Shown here one piece after another: positions 1 to 7,225 of a stretch of DNA of 64,000 bases. Each line of letters begins with the position of its first letter. Positions within the stretch are counted from its first letter, which is position 1. Made by a program: the position numbers and the translations under genes. The notes under the pieces were generated by a model. That model made no database searches, was not told the DNA's origin, and saw nothing but the letters and a program-made list of their open reading frames with translations. Source of the stretch: Paenibacillus lutimineralis (lineage in GTDB: Bacteria; Bacillota; Bacilli; Paenibacillales; Paenibacillaceae); contig NZ_CP034346.1 in the NCBI RefSeq assembly GCF_003991425.1, forward strand, positions 276,001-340,000, given 5' to 3'.

Positions 1-595
1 ATTCGATATGCACGTCATCCAAATAGTTGGTCGGCTCATCGAGCAGCAGGACATCGGGCTGCTCCAGCAACAGCTTGCCCAGCAGCAGCTTAGTGCGCTG
101 TCCGCCGCTCAGTTCGTTCACGTCGCGATCCGGGTCGAGCGCAAGAATGCCTAATCCGGCGGCGACCTCCTCAATCTTCGTATCGATCAGATAGAAGCCG
201 GAATGCTCCAGCTGCTGTTGCAGCTCGCCGTAGCGGGTCAACAAGGAATCGAGATCATCCCCGCCCTCGGCCATCTGGGCAGCGAGCTGATTCATGCGGG
301 TCTCCATCGTATACAGATCCGCATAAGCAGTGCGCAAATACTCGATAATGGTCATTCCCGCCTGCAGATCGATATGCTGCTGCAGGTAGCCGGCGCGGAT
401 GCCCGGCAGCCAATCGATGGTTCCTCGATCGGGAAGCAGTTCACCCGACAGGATGCGGAGCAGCGTGGACTTGCCTGCGCCGTTGCCGCCGACCAGGCCA
501 GCACGCTCTCCCCGCACGAGGCGGAAGCTAATATTGTAAAATACGTTTTTGTCCCCGTACGTATGGGACAGTTGTTCAACCGTAACAATGCTCAT
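1..595 (-). CDS. ABC-F family ATPase (YfmM-like), 3' end beyond window
   Basis: Translation from the ATG at 595 gives an N-terminal ABC-F protein starting MSIVTVEQLSHTYGDKNVF. It shows a Walker A GGNGAGKS around residues 37-44, a signature LSGGQ and a Walker B LLLLDEPTNYLD; the reading frame runs off the left edge, so about 198 residues are seen. ABC-F proteins are soluble twin-ATPase factors that bind the ribosomal E site and rescue stalled or antibiotic-blocked ribosomes. The sequence looks to me most like Bacillus YfmM rather than a classical resistance factor such as VmlR, but the attenuator leader upstream is the arrangement typical of inducible ABC-F genes. The start has an AAGGAGAG ribosome site at 604-610. 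Function in antibiotic protection is inference. Confidence 0.9.
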   Translation of the reverse strand, partial: MSIVTVEQLSHTYGDKNVFYNISFRLVRGERAGLVGGNGAGKSTLLRILSGELLPDRGTIDWLPGIRAGYLQQHIDLQAGMTIIEYLRTAYADLYTMETRMNQLAAQMAEGGDDLDSLLTRYGELQQQLEHSGFYLIDTKIEEVAAGLGILALDPDRDVNELSGGQRTKLLLGKLLLEQPDVLLLDEPTNYLDDVHIE

Positions 596-627
596 ATAGG
601 TTCTCTCCTTTGTTCGCTTCAAGATAG

Positions 628-840
628 GAAGCCAACCGAGAGAACAGCAAAATAAAGACAGTTTTCAATTGTGGCTGTGAAGGAAAAATATACAAAAAAT
701 GGGTGGGGCCAACGTGCACCTCACCCATACAGATCTATATGCATGAAAGGAAATCGGCTCTTTATCTTCTGTTCTTCGGTTGGCTTAGAGCTAAAAATGG
801 GCAGACTTCTCCCGTCTTAAGCCAAATTCCGTTGAAGAAC
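628..840 (-). promoter_or_regulatory. Attenuator leader with mutually exclusive pairings ahead of the ABC-F gene
   Basis: On the minus-strand RNA, segment 1 (840-817, inside the leader ORF) pairs with segment 2 (787-771): GTTCTTC with GAAGAAC and TGGCTTA with TAAGCCA. Segment 3 (645-628), just ahead of the ribosome site, is a near copy of segment 1 and can pair with segment 2 instead. GCCAAC of segment 2 can also pair with GTTGGC (plus 708-713) in the terminator. A ribosome paused on the leader peptide would cover segment 1, free segment 2 and favour read-through. The pairings are read directly; the mechanism is inferred by analogy with ribosome-mediated attenuation of ABC-F genes. Confidence 0.75.
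693..726 (-). terminator. Intrinsic terminator in the ABC-F leader
   Basis: Minus-strand hairpin GGGTG-a-GG / CC-c-CACCC (arms at 726-719 and 708-701) followed by ATTTTTTG. It lies between the leader peptide and the ABC-F start, so it is an attenuator rather than the end of a gene. Confidence 0.75.
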
Positions 841-858
841 AGTCGATAAATGCAACAT
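817..858 (-). CDS. Leader peptide of the ABC-F gene (13 aa)
   Basis: ATG at 858 to TAA at 817 encodes MLHLSTVLQRNLA, preceded by AAAGGAAA as ribosome site, 37 nt after the predicted transcription start. The second half of this ORF is segment 1 of the attenuator, so translation decides the RNA fold. Too short for similarity evidence; it is supported by the start, ribosome site and overlap with the pairing segment. Confidence 0.7.
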   Translation of the reverse strand: MLHLSTVLQRNLA

Positions 859-901
859 TTTCCTTTCCACCTCATTTAATAGTTAATTCCTTACAGTGTG
901 C

Positions 902-930
902 AGTATACGCACCATTCGTCTGCATGTCAA
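902..930 (-). promoter_or_regulatory. Sigma-A promoter of the ABC-F leader
   Basis: Minus strand TTGACA (930-925), 17-nt spacer, TATACT (907-902); start of transcription expected near 895, 37 nt before the leader peptide. Confidence 0.85.
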
Positions 931-1112
931 GTTATACCCATACGCCCTTCCGTTCGGACGGTCTTAATCTGCGCTCGCTCAAAGCCTGGGATGGAGGACA
1001 TTATTATCAACTTATGGTATCCTCATTTTTAATGAGCATTTGTGATGGAAATTACTTAACGTAGATATATAAGCTCCAAATATAACGTTAACTGGAATGG
1101 GAGAGAGGCTGC

Positions 1113-2393
1113 TTGTTTTCTTATGCGATAAGAGATCCTAAGGAGAGACGAGTCCTGTACGGGCTTATGTCCTTTGTGTTGGTGCTGTCCGTATCGATCG
1201 TGTTGTCCTATGGCGACTACTTTTTTCTGGGCGATCCGGACAAGCCTAATAATGATGATGTGAAATATATTCAGACGGCGAAGATTTTGCTGAACGAAGG
1301 GACGCTTGCCTACAATACCGGAACAGAACCCACTTCATTTATTATGCCGGGCTTCCCTCTGATCTTGGCGGGATTTCTGGCAGTCTTCGGACAGGATGGC
1401 GGAGGGGTAGTGGCCTTTCGGCTGTTTCAGTGCTTGCTCCAAGCTGGTTCTCTCTATTTAATTTTCATTATTGCACGCTATATATTTAATTCGAGGATTG
1501 CCTTCATTGCTTGTATATTAAGTGCGCTATACCCTCCAGACTACTTCTCTTCGGGCGTCATTCTCTCGGAGACGATATTTCGGATAGTTGTGCTGCTGTT
1601 GGTCTGTGCGCTTATCACCGCCGTGCAGTCCAAACGATGGGAATGGTATGTACTTATCGGTGTGCTTACTGCCGTTGCGGCTTATTTTAAACCACAGGCT
1701 TCTTTGTTCCCGGCAGTTCTACTAATTCTATGGTGGAGAGAGAAGTACACGTGGAAGGAAATGCTGCGTTTCACATGTATGATCGGCATGGTGTATATTG
1801 TTCTGCTGTCTCCATGGTGGATCCGCAATATGATTACATTCGGTCACTTCATTCTGTTCACAGAATCGGGGGGCAGCCCGTTTTTGCTGGGAACTCAGAT
1901 TTTTCATCTCATGCCGCCTGATGGGTTCTTTGATGCTTATCCGCAATATAACCCTGAGACTCTCTTTCAAGGGCACGATGCTGCTGCGGCAGCCAAAGGA
2001 ATCGACATATTAAAATATGGTTTTACCCATCAACCACTTCTGTACCTGTTATGGTATACGCTTGGCAAATTCATCGGCCTATATTTCGAAGCTTATTACT
2101 GGCTACCGATTTTCGGTTTAGATCTGGTCTCCGCGCATGTGATTCAAGCGCTGCTGATCGGGTTAAGCATTGCCGGAATGGTAATGTCGAGAAGATCAGA
2201 TGACCGACGGCGTCGGTTGCCTGTTCTGTTGACGATCATATACTTTACGGGGATTTATGTTCCGTTTATTGCTTTTTCGAGGTATGGTTACCCGACGGTG
2301 GTGCTCCTCCTAATGTATTCGGCGTTGGCCGTGGATCGGATCATTCTGAAGATCAGGTTGAGAAGACAGAAGAAACAGGTTGCGACACATTAA
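1113..2393 (+). CDS. GT-C fold membrane glycosyltransferase (family 39-like)
   Basis: 426 residues with about ten hydrophobic membrane segments. A first membrane helix (about 15-35) is followed by an extracellular loop containing NNDDVKYIQTA, resembling the acidic motif of GT-C enzymes of the ArnT/PMT family-39 type, which transfer a sugar from a polyprenyl-phosphate carrier on the outer face of the membrane. The start used is TTG at 1113, seven bases after GGGAGAGAGG; an ATG lies further in but would remove part of the first helix region. No partner genes for cell-wall polymer synthesis adjoin it. Family assignment is moderate; the acceptor and donor cannot be told from sequence. Confidence 0.7.
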   Translation: MFSYAIRDPKERRVLYGLMSFVLVLSVSIVLSYGDYFFLGDPDKPNNDDVKYIQTAKILLNEGTLAYNTGTEPTSFIMPGFPLILAGFLAVFGQDGGGVVAFRLFQCLLQAGSLYLIFIIARYIFNSRIAFIACILSALYPPDYFSSGVILSETIFRIVVLLLVCALITAVQSKRWEWYVLIGVLTAVAAYFKPQASLFPAVLLILWWREKYTWKEMLRFTCMIGMVYIVLLSPWWIRNMITFGHFILFTESGGSPFLLGTQIFHLMPPDGFFDAYPQYNPETLFQGHDAAAAAKGIDILKYGFTHQPLLYLLWYTLGKFIGLYFEAYYWLPIFGLDLVSAHVIQALLIGLSIAGMVMSRRSDDRRRRLPVLLTIIYFTGIYVPFIAFSRYGYPTVVLLLMYSALAVDRIILKIRLRRQKKQVATH

Positions 2394-2410
2394 GTGGAAG
2401 GTTAATGGGA

Positions 2411-2437
2411 GGGGCGTTCGGATTACCGGAGGCCCCC
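2411..2437. terminator. Possible terminator hairpin after the glycosyltransferase
   Basis: GGGGC and GCCCC arms with an inner CGG/CCG pair; the T tract is poor (CTTGTAG). The rest of the 2394-2708 gap shows no convincing gene or regulatory element. Confidence 0.35.
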
Positions 2438-2708
2438 TTGTAGTAGGAGAAGGAATAAAATAATGGTTACAACCGTACATCCGGTTTTTCTCCAGTACTT
2501 ATAATATAAATAAAGAAATATATGGCGGTAGTATTGATTTTCGTTTTTGTTCAGCGCTGTATCGTTAGCGGCTTGACTAATGGAGTCGTTAAAGGGTGAT
2601 GGGTAATCAATCTGTTTTTTTCTTGCTTTAGAGTTCAGTCTATACAGCAGCATTGCTTAATGAATATGCTCTTTATATCTGGAACTAAGGACAAGAGAAG
2701 AGGGTTCA

Positions 2709-3446
2709 GTGACTATGGGGAAAATGAGAAATTATAGGGGAATGTTACAGAATCGTATCTTGCGTCCGCATTTACCTGAAACTCATTGGTTGACGGATGC
2801 AGGAACATTGCGGATGCTAAGAGCCTATTCATCTGTCTTTATAAAACCTGACCTTGGAAGTGGTGGTGACGGAATTATCCGTGTCAGGAAATTAAGCAGG
2901 GGATATGAGGCTCGTTCCGGCCCAAGTCTTAGGATTGTTGGAGCTGGATCTGTCTTGAGAGCAGTCCGTACATTTAGAAGGTCAAACAATCGGTATTTAG
3001 TGCAAAAGGGACTGCAAATCGCAAGGTATCGGGGCGAAATTTTTGATATCCGAGTATACTTGCAGAAGCCGGAGCACAAATGGGTGATTGCTGGTATGGT
3101 CGCCCGTGTGGCTGCGCCTCATAAATTTGTGACAAACTATCATCAAGGAGGGCATGCAGAACCCTTGCAAAAGGTTCTTTTAAATCAGTTTAAGAATAAC
3201 CAAGCCAAAGTGAACGCATGTCATCGTAAAATTGAACAGCTGTCAATGACAATTGCTGGAATTGTTGGCAAATGGAGTTCAACTCATGAACTAGGGATTG
3301 ATCTTGCCTTGGACAAGAAGGGATATATTTGGATACTTGAAGCTAATTCGCATCCCGGCCATAGGTTGTTCACTCAACTCACTGATCGCACAATGTACAG
3401 AACCATTATAGAAAACAAACGAAAGATGGCAGTACAAATTCCATGA
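2709..3446 (+). CDS. YheC/YheD family ATP-grasp protein (spore-coat associated)
   Basis: 245 residues. N-terminal motif NYRGMLQNRILRPHLPET then the ATP-grasp core: FIKPDLGSGGDGIIRV for nucleotide binding, RYRGEIFDIRVYLQK and a C-terminal LDKKGYIWILEANSHPGH with metal-binding Glu and Asn. This is the pattern of the YheC/YheD proteins, associated in Bacillus with the spore coat; their ligase substrate is unknown. The GTG at 2709 or ATG at 2715 both suit the AGAAGAGGG ribosome site at 2694-2704. Shorter than the double-domain family members (about 360-450 residues), so it is the minimal ATP-grasp form. A terminator follows, so it is probably monocistronic. Confidence 0.8.
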   Translation: MTMGKMRNYRGMLQNRILRPHLPETHWLTDAGTLRMLRAYSSVFIKPDLGSGGDGIIRVRKLSRGYEARSGPSLRIVGAGSVLRAVRTFRRSNNRYLVQKGLQIARYRGEIFDIRVYLQKPEHKWVIAGMVARVAAPHKFVTNYHQGGHAEPLQKVLLNQFKNNQAKVNACHRKIEQLSMTIAGIVGKWSSTHELGIDLALDKKGYIWILEANSHPGHRLFTQLTDRTMYRTIIENKRKMAVQIP

Positions 3447-3493
3447 TTATTTTAAGGATAAAGAGAAAAGTCCAATGTATAAAATCAGGTAGA

Positions 3494-3517
3494 AAACCCG
3501 CTATGGAGCGGGTTTTT
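3494..3517 (+). terminator. Terminator after the YheC/D gene
   Basis: AAACCCGC / GCGGG stem with a 6-nt loop followed by TTTTTG. Confidence 0.85.
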
Positions 3518-3562
3518 GTTTGTGTGCCATGCATGGCCAGTTGGGTGCTTTATCACCACTCG

Positions 3563-3591
3563 TTGACAAAGGTAAGTTATCGTTTTATTAT
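3563..3591 (+). promoter_or_regulatory. Promoter of trxA-rhodanese unit
   Basis: TTGACA (3563-3568), 17-nt spacer, TATTAT (3586-3591). The repressor palindrome begins two bases later. Confidence 0.85.
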
Positions 3592-3592
3592 A

Positions 3593-3608
3593 ATACCCAT
3601 AGGGGTAT
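3593..3608 (+). promoter_or_regulatory. CstR/CsoR-type operator 1
   Basis: ATACCCATAGGGGTAT, an ATACCC/GGGTAT palindrome of the kind bound by CsoR/CstR tetramers. It covers the expected transcription start of trxA. Confidence 0.8.
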
Positions 3609-3630
3609 ATGTATAAAAGGAGGAGACAAG

Positions 3631-3948
3631 ATGTCTACAGTAAACGTAACTGACAGTTCTCTTGAACAGGTCATTCAAAACAATAAATTGGTCCTTTTGG
3701 ACTTTTGGGCTCCATGGTGCGGTCCTTGTCGTATAATTGGTCCAATTCTTGAGCAATTGGCTGATGAACTAGGAAGTGAGGTTCTAGTAGCAAAATTGAA
3801 CGTTGATGATAATCAGTTGTCAGCGGCGAAATACCGGATTCAAGGTATCCCTACGTTGAAGCTGTTCCACAATGGGAAAGAAGTCGAGACCTTTGTTGGA
3901 GTTCAACCTTTGCAAACACTCAAGTCAGCGATCAAGCAGTACGTGTAA
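3631..3948 (+). CDS. trxA: Thioredoxin
   Basis: 105 residues with the redox motif W29-C-G-P-C33 and cis-Pro in GIPTLKLF, the usual length of a cytosolic thioredoxin. It reduces disulfides and, in this setting, probably protein and low-molecular-weight persulfides. The start at 3631 follows AAAGGAGGAGA; the open frame extends upstream to 3520 but that part overlaps the promoter and operator and is not coding. It is the first gene of a two-gene unit with a rhodanese 27 nt downstream, controlled by operator 1. A specialised paralogue of the housekeeping thioredoxin is likely. Confidence 0.9.
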   Translation: MSTVNVTDSSLEQVIQNNKLVLLDFWAPWCGPCRIIGPILEQLADELGSEVLVAKLNVDDNQLSAAKYRIQGIPTLKLFHNGKEVETFVGVQPLQTLKSAIKQYV

Positions 3949-3974
3949 TAACTACGAATAAGGAGCGTTTTATC

Positions 3975-4286
3975 ATGGCTGGTAAATACTCGAAGGAAAT
4001 TATGCCTGAAGACGTTAAAGCTAGATTAGAACTGGGCGAAAAGCTAGGCATCCTGGATGTCCGGGAAGTCGATGAATGGGAATCAGGGCATATCCCCGGC
4101 GCAAAGCATATTCCTCTTGGCTATTTGACTCAAAGACATAATGAATTGGATAAGAATATGGAAATGATCGTGGTTTGTCATAGTGGTAGTCGCAGCAGTC
4201 TTGCCTGCGAGCTTCTGGAGGGAATAGGTTATAATGTTACTAATATGCTCGGCGGTATGTCCCATTGGACGGGTCCGAGGGTATAA
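3975..4286 (+). CDS. Single-domain rhodanese (sulfurtransferase)
   Basis: 103 residues, one rhodanese domain. Motifs: LDVREVDEW (substrate-side loop), GHIPGAKHIPL and active site C68-H-S-G-S-R-S, where Cys68 would carry the persulfide. Cytosolic, no signal or membrane segment. It probably passes sulfane sulfur between thiols, in company with the thioredoxin immediately upstream (27 nt) with which it shares promoter and operator. ATG preceded by AAGGAGCG. A strong terminator follows at 4306-4335, closing the unit. Confidence 0.88.
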   Translation: MAGKYSKEIMPEDVKARLELGEKLGILDVREVDEWESGHIPGAKHIPLGYLTQRHNELDKNMEMIVVCHSGSRSSLACELLEGIGYNVTNMLGGMSHWTGPRV

Positions 4287-4305
4287 AATTGTCAACAAAC
4301 TCTGC

Positions 4306-4335
4306 AAAAGCGGACACATCAAGGTGTCCGCTTTT
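4306..4335 (+). terminator. Terminator of trxA-rhodanese unit
   Basis: Perfect 12-bp stem AAAAGCGGACAC / GTGTCCGCTTTT, 6-nt loop. Confidence 0.85.
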
Positions 4336-4376
4336 ATGTACATTGTAATTCGTAAAGGTTAAGCAAAATATTTTTA

Positions 4377-4392
4377 ATACCCACATGGGTAT
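4377..4392 (+). promoter_or_regulatory. CstR/CsoR-type operator 2
   Basis: ATACCCACATGGGTAT, upstream of the repressor gene itself: expected autoregulation. Confidence 0.8.
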
Positions 4393-4486
4393 AGATAATA
4401 TAATAGGAACAAGTAAGGTTGTCCGATGATCGATTTTCACACATAATACATTTTATAATACTAAGTTGAATGGAGGGAGAATCAGA

Positions 4487-4750
4487 ATGAAGAAATATGA
4501 TGAAGATGTGATGCGGCGGCTTAAGCGTATGGAAGGACAAGTAAGGGGTGTCCTGAGAATGATGGAAGAGGGCAAGGATTGCAAGGACGTCATTACGCAG
4601 CTTTCAGCCGTACGTAGCGCCGCAGATAAAGCCATGGCCTACATCGTAGCATCTAACCTCGAACATTGCATTCTGGAGGAACAGGAGAAAGGGCAGGACT
4701 CTGGAAAGCTTGTTAAAGAAGCCGTAGAACTTCTATTGAAGAGCCGTTAA
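4487..4750 (+). CDS. cstR: CsoR/RcnR-superfamily repressor, CstR-like persulfide sensor
   Basis: 87 residues, the all-helical DUF156 fold (RRLKRMEGQVRGVLRMMEEG). Conserved Cys32 and Cys61 are present. Copper-sensing CsoR needs Cys-His-Cys, the His four residues before the second Cys; here that position is Asn57, so copper binding is unlikely and the two-Cys pattern matches CstR, which forms Cys-Sn-Cys bridges with persulfides and releases DNA. Start at ATG 4487 with GGAGGG at 4472-4477; a TTG at 4466 is in frame but overlaps the ribosome site. Its own operator lies upstream and the neighbouring sulfur genes all carry the same site. Confidence 0.85.
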   Translation: MKKYDEDVMRRLKRMEGQVRGVLRMMEEGKDCKDVITQLSAVRSAADKAMAYIVASNLEHCILEEQEKGQDSGKLVKEAVELLLKSR

Positions 4751-4780
4751 AGCATCCGGATGATCGGATGCTTTTTCTTT
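4751..4780 (+). terminator. Terminator of cstR
   Basis: AGCATCCG / CGGATGCT stem with 6-nt loop followed by TTTTCTTTT. Confidence 0.9.
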
Positions 4781-4838
4781 TAGAGGTTGTTTAAAAAGTC
4801 CGGCTTTGATCACGAAGTAAATGTAATGAGTCTAAGTA

Positions 4839-4867
4839 TTGACAAACAGAAATATTCATATTAGTAT
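4839..4867 (+). promoter_or_regulatory. Promoter of the membrane rhodanese
   Basis: TTGACA (4839-4844), 17-nt spacer, TAGTAT (4862-4867); operator 3 starts seven bases later. Confidence 0.75.
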
Positions 4868-4873
4868 CCTTAT

Positions 4874-4889
4874 ATACCCTATGGGGTAT
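4874..4889 (+). promoter_or_regulatory. CstR/CsoR-type operator 3
   Basis: ATACCCTATGGGGTAT at the predicted transcription start. Confidence 0.8.
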
Positions 4890-4940
4890 ACGACAAACCG
4901 CCGCAAGATCATAAACAAAGAAATTTTTTTGCTTTAAAAT

Positions 4941-4956
4941 ATACCCCTATAGGTAT
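4941..4956 (+). promoter_or_regulatory. CstR/CsoR-type operator 4
   Basis: ATACCCCTATAGGTAT, 67 bp downstream of operator 3 and still ahead of the same rhodanese gene: a tandem operator. Confidence 0.75.
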
Positions 4957-5021
4957 TCAAATGTCTGATTACATGCAGTTCACCATCACGAATAATAATA
5001 AAAAAAGCAGGGGGAAACAGG

Positions 5022-5396
5022 ATGAATTATGGCCTTTATGCATTAATCATTGTTCTGATCGCTTGGATGCTGTACAAACGATTTGTTCCGGTGAAGGGAA
5101 TGAGAAATCTAAATCTGCAACAATTCAAAAGTGAATACCAAGGACATAGATTAGTTGATGTCCGGGAAGCTCAGGAGTTCAAACAAGGTCATATCGCTGG
5201 AGCCGTAAATATACCACTTAGTCAGATTGAGCGGCGTCTGAATGAAATTCCGAAGGATAAGCCTGTGTATCTTTACTGCCGCAGCGGGATGAGGAGCAAG
5301 CAAGCAGCGAAGCTGTTGAGCAGACACGGCTACAACCAAATCGCCCAATTAAACGGCGGAATCTCTGTATGGGACGGTCCAACAACGAAAAAGTAA
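5022..5396 (+). CDS. Membrane-anchored rhodanese
   Basis: 124 residues. Residues 4-19 form one N-terminal membrane helix (LYALIIVLIAWMLY) followed by a positively charged stretch, so the rhodanese domain should face the cytosol. Rhodanese motifs: LVDVREAQEF, GHIAGAVNIPL and active site C86-R-S-G-M-R-S. The enzyme family moves sulfane sulfur onto thiol acceptors; membrane attachment suggests it meets sulfide or persulfide entering or made at the membrane. Ribosome site AGGGGGAAA before ATG 5022. Two operators and a promoter precede it. Confidence 0.85.
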   Translation: MNYGLYALIIVLIAWMLYKRFVPVKGMRNLNLQQFKSEYQGHRLVDVREAQEFKQGHIAGAVNIPLSQIERRLNEIPKDKPVYLYCRSGMRSKQAAKLLSRHGYNQIAQLNGGISVWDGPTTKK

Positions 5397-5443
5397 AAAT
5401 CGTAACTTAGTAAACCAGTGAGGAAATATTTATTGCCTAAATA

Positions 5444-5459
5444 ATACCCGCCGGGGTAT
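5444..5459 (+). promoter_or_regulatory. CstR/CsoR-type operator 5
   Basis: ATACCCGCCGGGGTAT, 23 bp ahead of the CoA-disulfide reductase start. No clear -35 box is seen here; transcription may also come through from the upstream rhodanese. Confidence 0.8.
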
Positions 5460-5482
5460 TCGAAAAAAGAGGGGGAATTGTT

Positions 5483-7132
5483 ATGAGTAACAAGATACTC
5501 ATTGTCGGTGGAGTTGCTGGCGGAGCGTCAGCGGCTGCGAGACTTAGAAGATTAGACGAGAATGCGGAAATCGTTATGTTCGAACGGGGTGCCTATATTT
5601 CGTTCGCCAACTGCGGGCTTCCTTATTATATCGGAGAGACGATTAAGGAGCGCTCCAAGCTGATGGTGCAAACTCCTGAAAATTTGAAGGCAAGATTCAA
5701 TATAGATGTCCGTATTAATAGTGAGGTCATCGAGGTTGACACACAGGCTAAGAAGGTTAGGGTTAACAGCGCGGATCAAGGGACGTACGAAGAATCTTAT
5801 GATTACTTGATTCTGTCCCCAGGTGCGAAGCCGATTAAGCCCCCAATTCCGGGTATCGACAGTGAATTCATATTTACGGTACGTAATATTCCGGACACAG
5901 ACCGGATTAAGTCTTATGTCGATCAAGAAGGTACCCGAAGCGCTATTGTAATTGGAGGCGGATTTATCGGAATAGAAATGGCTGAGAGCTTGAGGGAGCG
6001 TGGATTAGACGTTTCGTTGATTGAAGCTGCGCCTCATATTCTTGCGCCTTTCGATTCCGAAATGGTTGCATTCGCAGAGAAGGAAATGACCGACCATGGA
6101 GTGAAGCTCGTCCTTGGAGATGGAGTTGAAGCGTTCCATGAGAAGGAGCAAGGGATTGAAGTTTCGCTCAATAGTGGGCTGCATTTGTCTGCCGATTTGG
6201 TGATCCTGGCAATTGGTGTAACGCCAGATACCGGGTTTATCAAGAGCTCAGGAATAGAGTTGGGCGCACGGGGCCACATTATCGTGGGCGAGTATATGCA
6301 AACAAACTGTGATGGTGTATATGCTGTAGGGGATGCCGTAGAAACGACAGATTTGGACGGACAAAGAACAACCGTACCACTCGCCGGTCCCGCAAACAAA
6401 CAGGGAAGAATTGCCGCGGACAATATTAGCGGGTTGAACACCAAGTACAAGGGGACACAAGGAACATCCATTATAAAAGTGTTCGGTCTTACAGGTGCAA
6501 GCACGGGATTCAACGAGAGAACATTACAAAGAATGAATATTCCATATCGTACGATCTATGTACATCCGAACTCACATGCCGGATATTACCCTGGCGCGAA
6601 GGCAATAGCGATGAAACTGTTATTCAACGACGAAGGTAAAATATTAGGGGCACAGGCTTTTGGTTCCGAAGGAGTGGACAAAAGAATTGATGTCATCGCT
6701 ACGGTACTTCGCTTGAAGGGGACTGTTGATGATTTGGCGGAGCTTGAGCTCGCGTATGCACCTCCGTTCTCTTCTGCGAAGGACCCGGTTAACATGGCTG
6801 GTTACCTGGCGCAAAACGTTCTTTCGGGACAATTGGATATCTTCACGGTGAAGGATCTCGAGACGCTGCAGCCGGAAGAGCAGATCCTGCTGGATGTAAG
6901 AACCGTCGAGGAGTATGAGCAAGGACATATCGATGAAGCTGTTCACATTCCGGTTGATGAGCTGAGGGAGCGTCTTAACGAGCTCGATAAGGATAAAGAG
7001 GTCTATGCTTACTGTGGTGTAGGAATCAGGGGTTATATTGCAGCCCGCATTTTGAAACAAAACGGTTTTAAGGTTAGGAACTTAACTGGCGGTTATCGTA
7101 CGTACGACATGTCGAAGTATTCCCCTAAATAA
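5483..7132 (+). CDS. cdr: CoA-disulfide/persulfide reductase with C-terminal rhodanese domain
   Basis: 549 residues. Residues 1-450: flavin pyridine-nucleotide disulfide reductase with FAD motif GGVAGGASAAAR, single redox Cys44 in SFANCGLPYYIG, NAD(P)H motif VIGGGFIGIEMAE and FAD contact YAVGDAVE. Residues 460-549: rhodanese domain with LLDVRTVEEYEQGH and active site Cys in YCGVGIRG. This is the CoADR-RHD/Npsr architecture, which reduces CoA-persulfide or CoA disulfide with NAD(P)H and releases sulfide. GGGGG ribosome site before ATG 5483. It closes the CstR regulon; no sulfide:quinone oxidoreductase or persulfide dioxygenase is present nearby. Confidence 0.92.
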   Translation: MSNKILIVGGVAGGASAAARLRRLDENAEIVMFERGAYISFANCGLPYYIGETIKERSKLMVQTPENLKARFNIDVRINSEVIEVDTQAKKVRVNSADQGTYEESYDYLILSPGAKPIKPPIPGIDSEFIFTVRNIPDTDRIKSYVDQEGTRSAIVIGGGFIGIEMAESLRERGLDVSLIEAAPHILAPFDSEMVAFAEKEMTDHGVKLVLGDGVEAFHEKEQGIEVSLNSGLHLSADLVILAIGVTPDTGFIKSSGIELGARGHIIVGEYMQTNCDGVYAVGDAVETTDLDGQRTTVPLAGPANKQGRIAADNISGLNTKYKGTQGTSIIKVFGLTGASTGFNERTLQRMNIPYRTIYVHPNSHAGYYPGAKAIAMKLLFNDEGKILGAQAFGSEGVDKRIDVIATVLRLKGTVDDLAELELAYAPPFSSAKDPVNMAGYLAQNVLSGQLDIFTVKDLETLQPEEQILLDVRTVEEYEQGHIDEAVHIPVDELRERLNELDKDKEVYAYCGVGIRGYIAARILKQNGFKVRNLTGGYRTYDMSKYSPK

Positions 7133-7141
7133 AAGAGAGTG

Positions 7142-7191
7142 AAGAAGATCGCCTACCACCTAAAAAAGCAGGTGGGATAGGCGATCTTCTT
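7142..7191. terminator. Bidirectional terminator between cdr and the PqqB-like gene
   Basis: Long stem GAAGATCGCCTACCACC pairing with GGTGGgaTAGGCGATCTTC across an A-rich loop; it serves the convergent genes on both strands. Confidence 0.85.
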
Positions 7192-7225
7192 AGTTCTGTA
7201 TGATTTAGGCGATTTGCTCACAATT

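Noticed and set aside
2423..2653. 76-codon minus-strand open frame in the gap
   Set aside because: No ribosome site with proper spacing, low complexity tail, no similarity recognised.
4487..4750. Copper-sensing CsoR
   Set aside because: Lacks the copper-binding His and sits among sulfur-transfer genes, not copper transporters.
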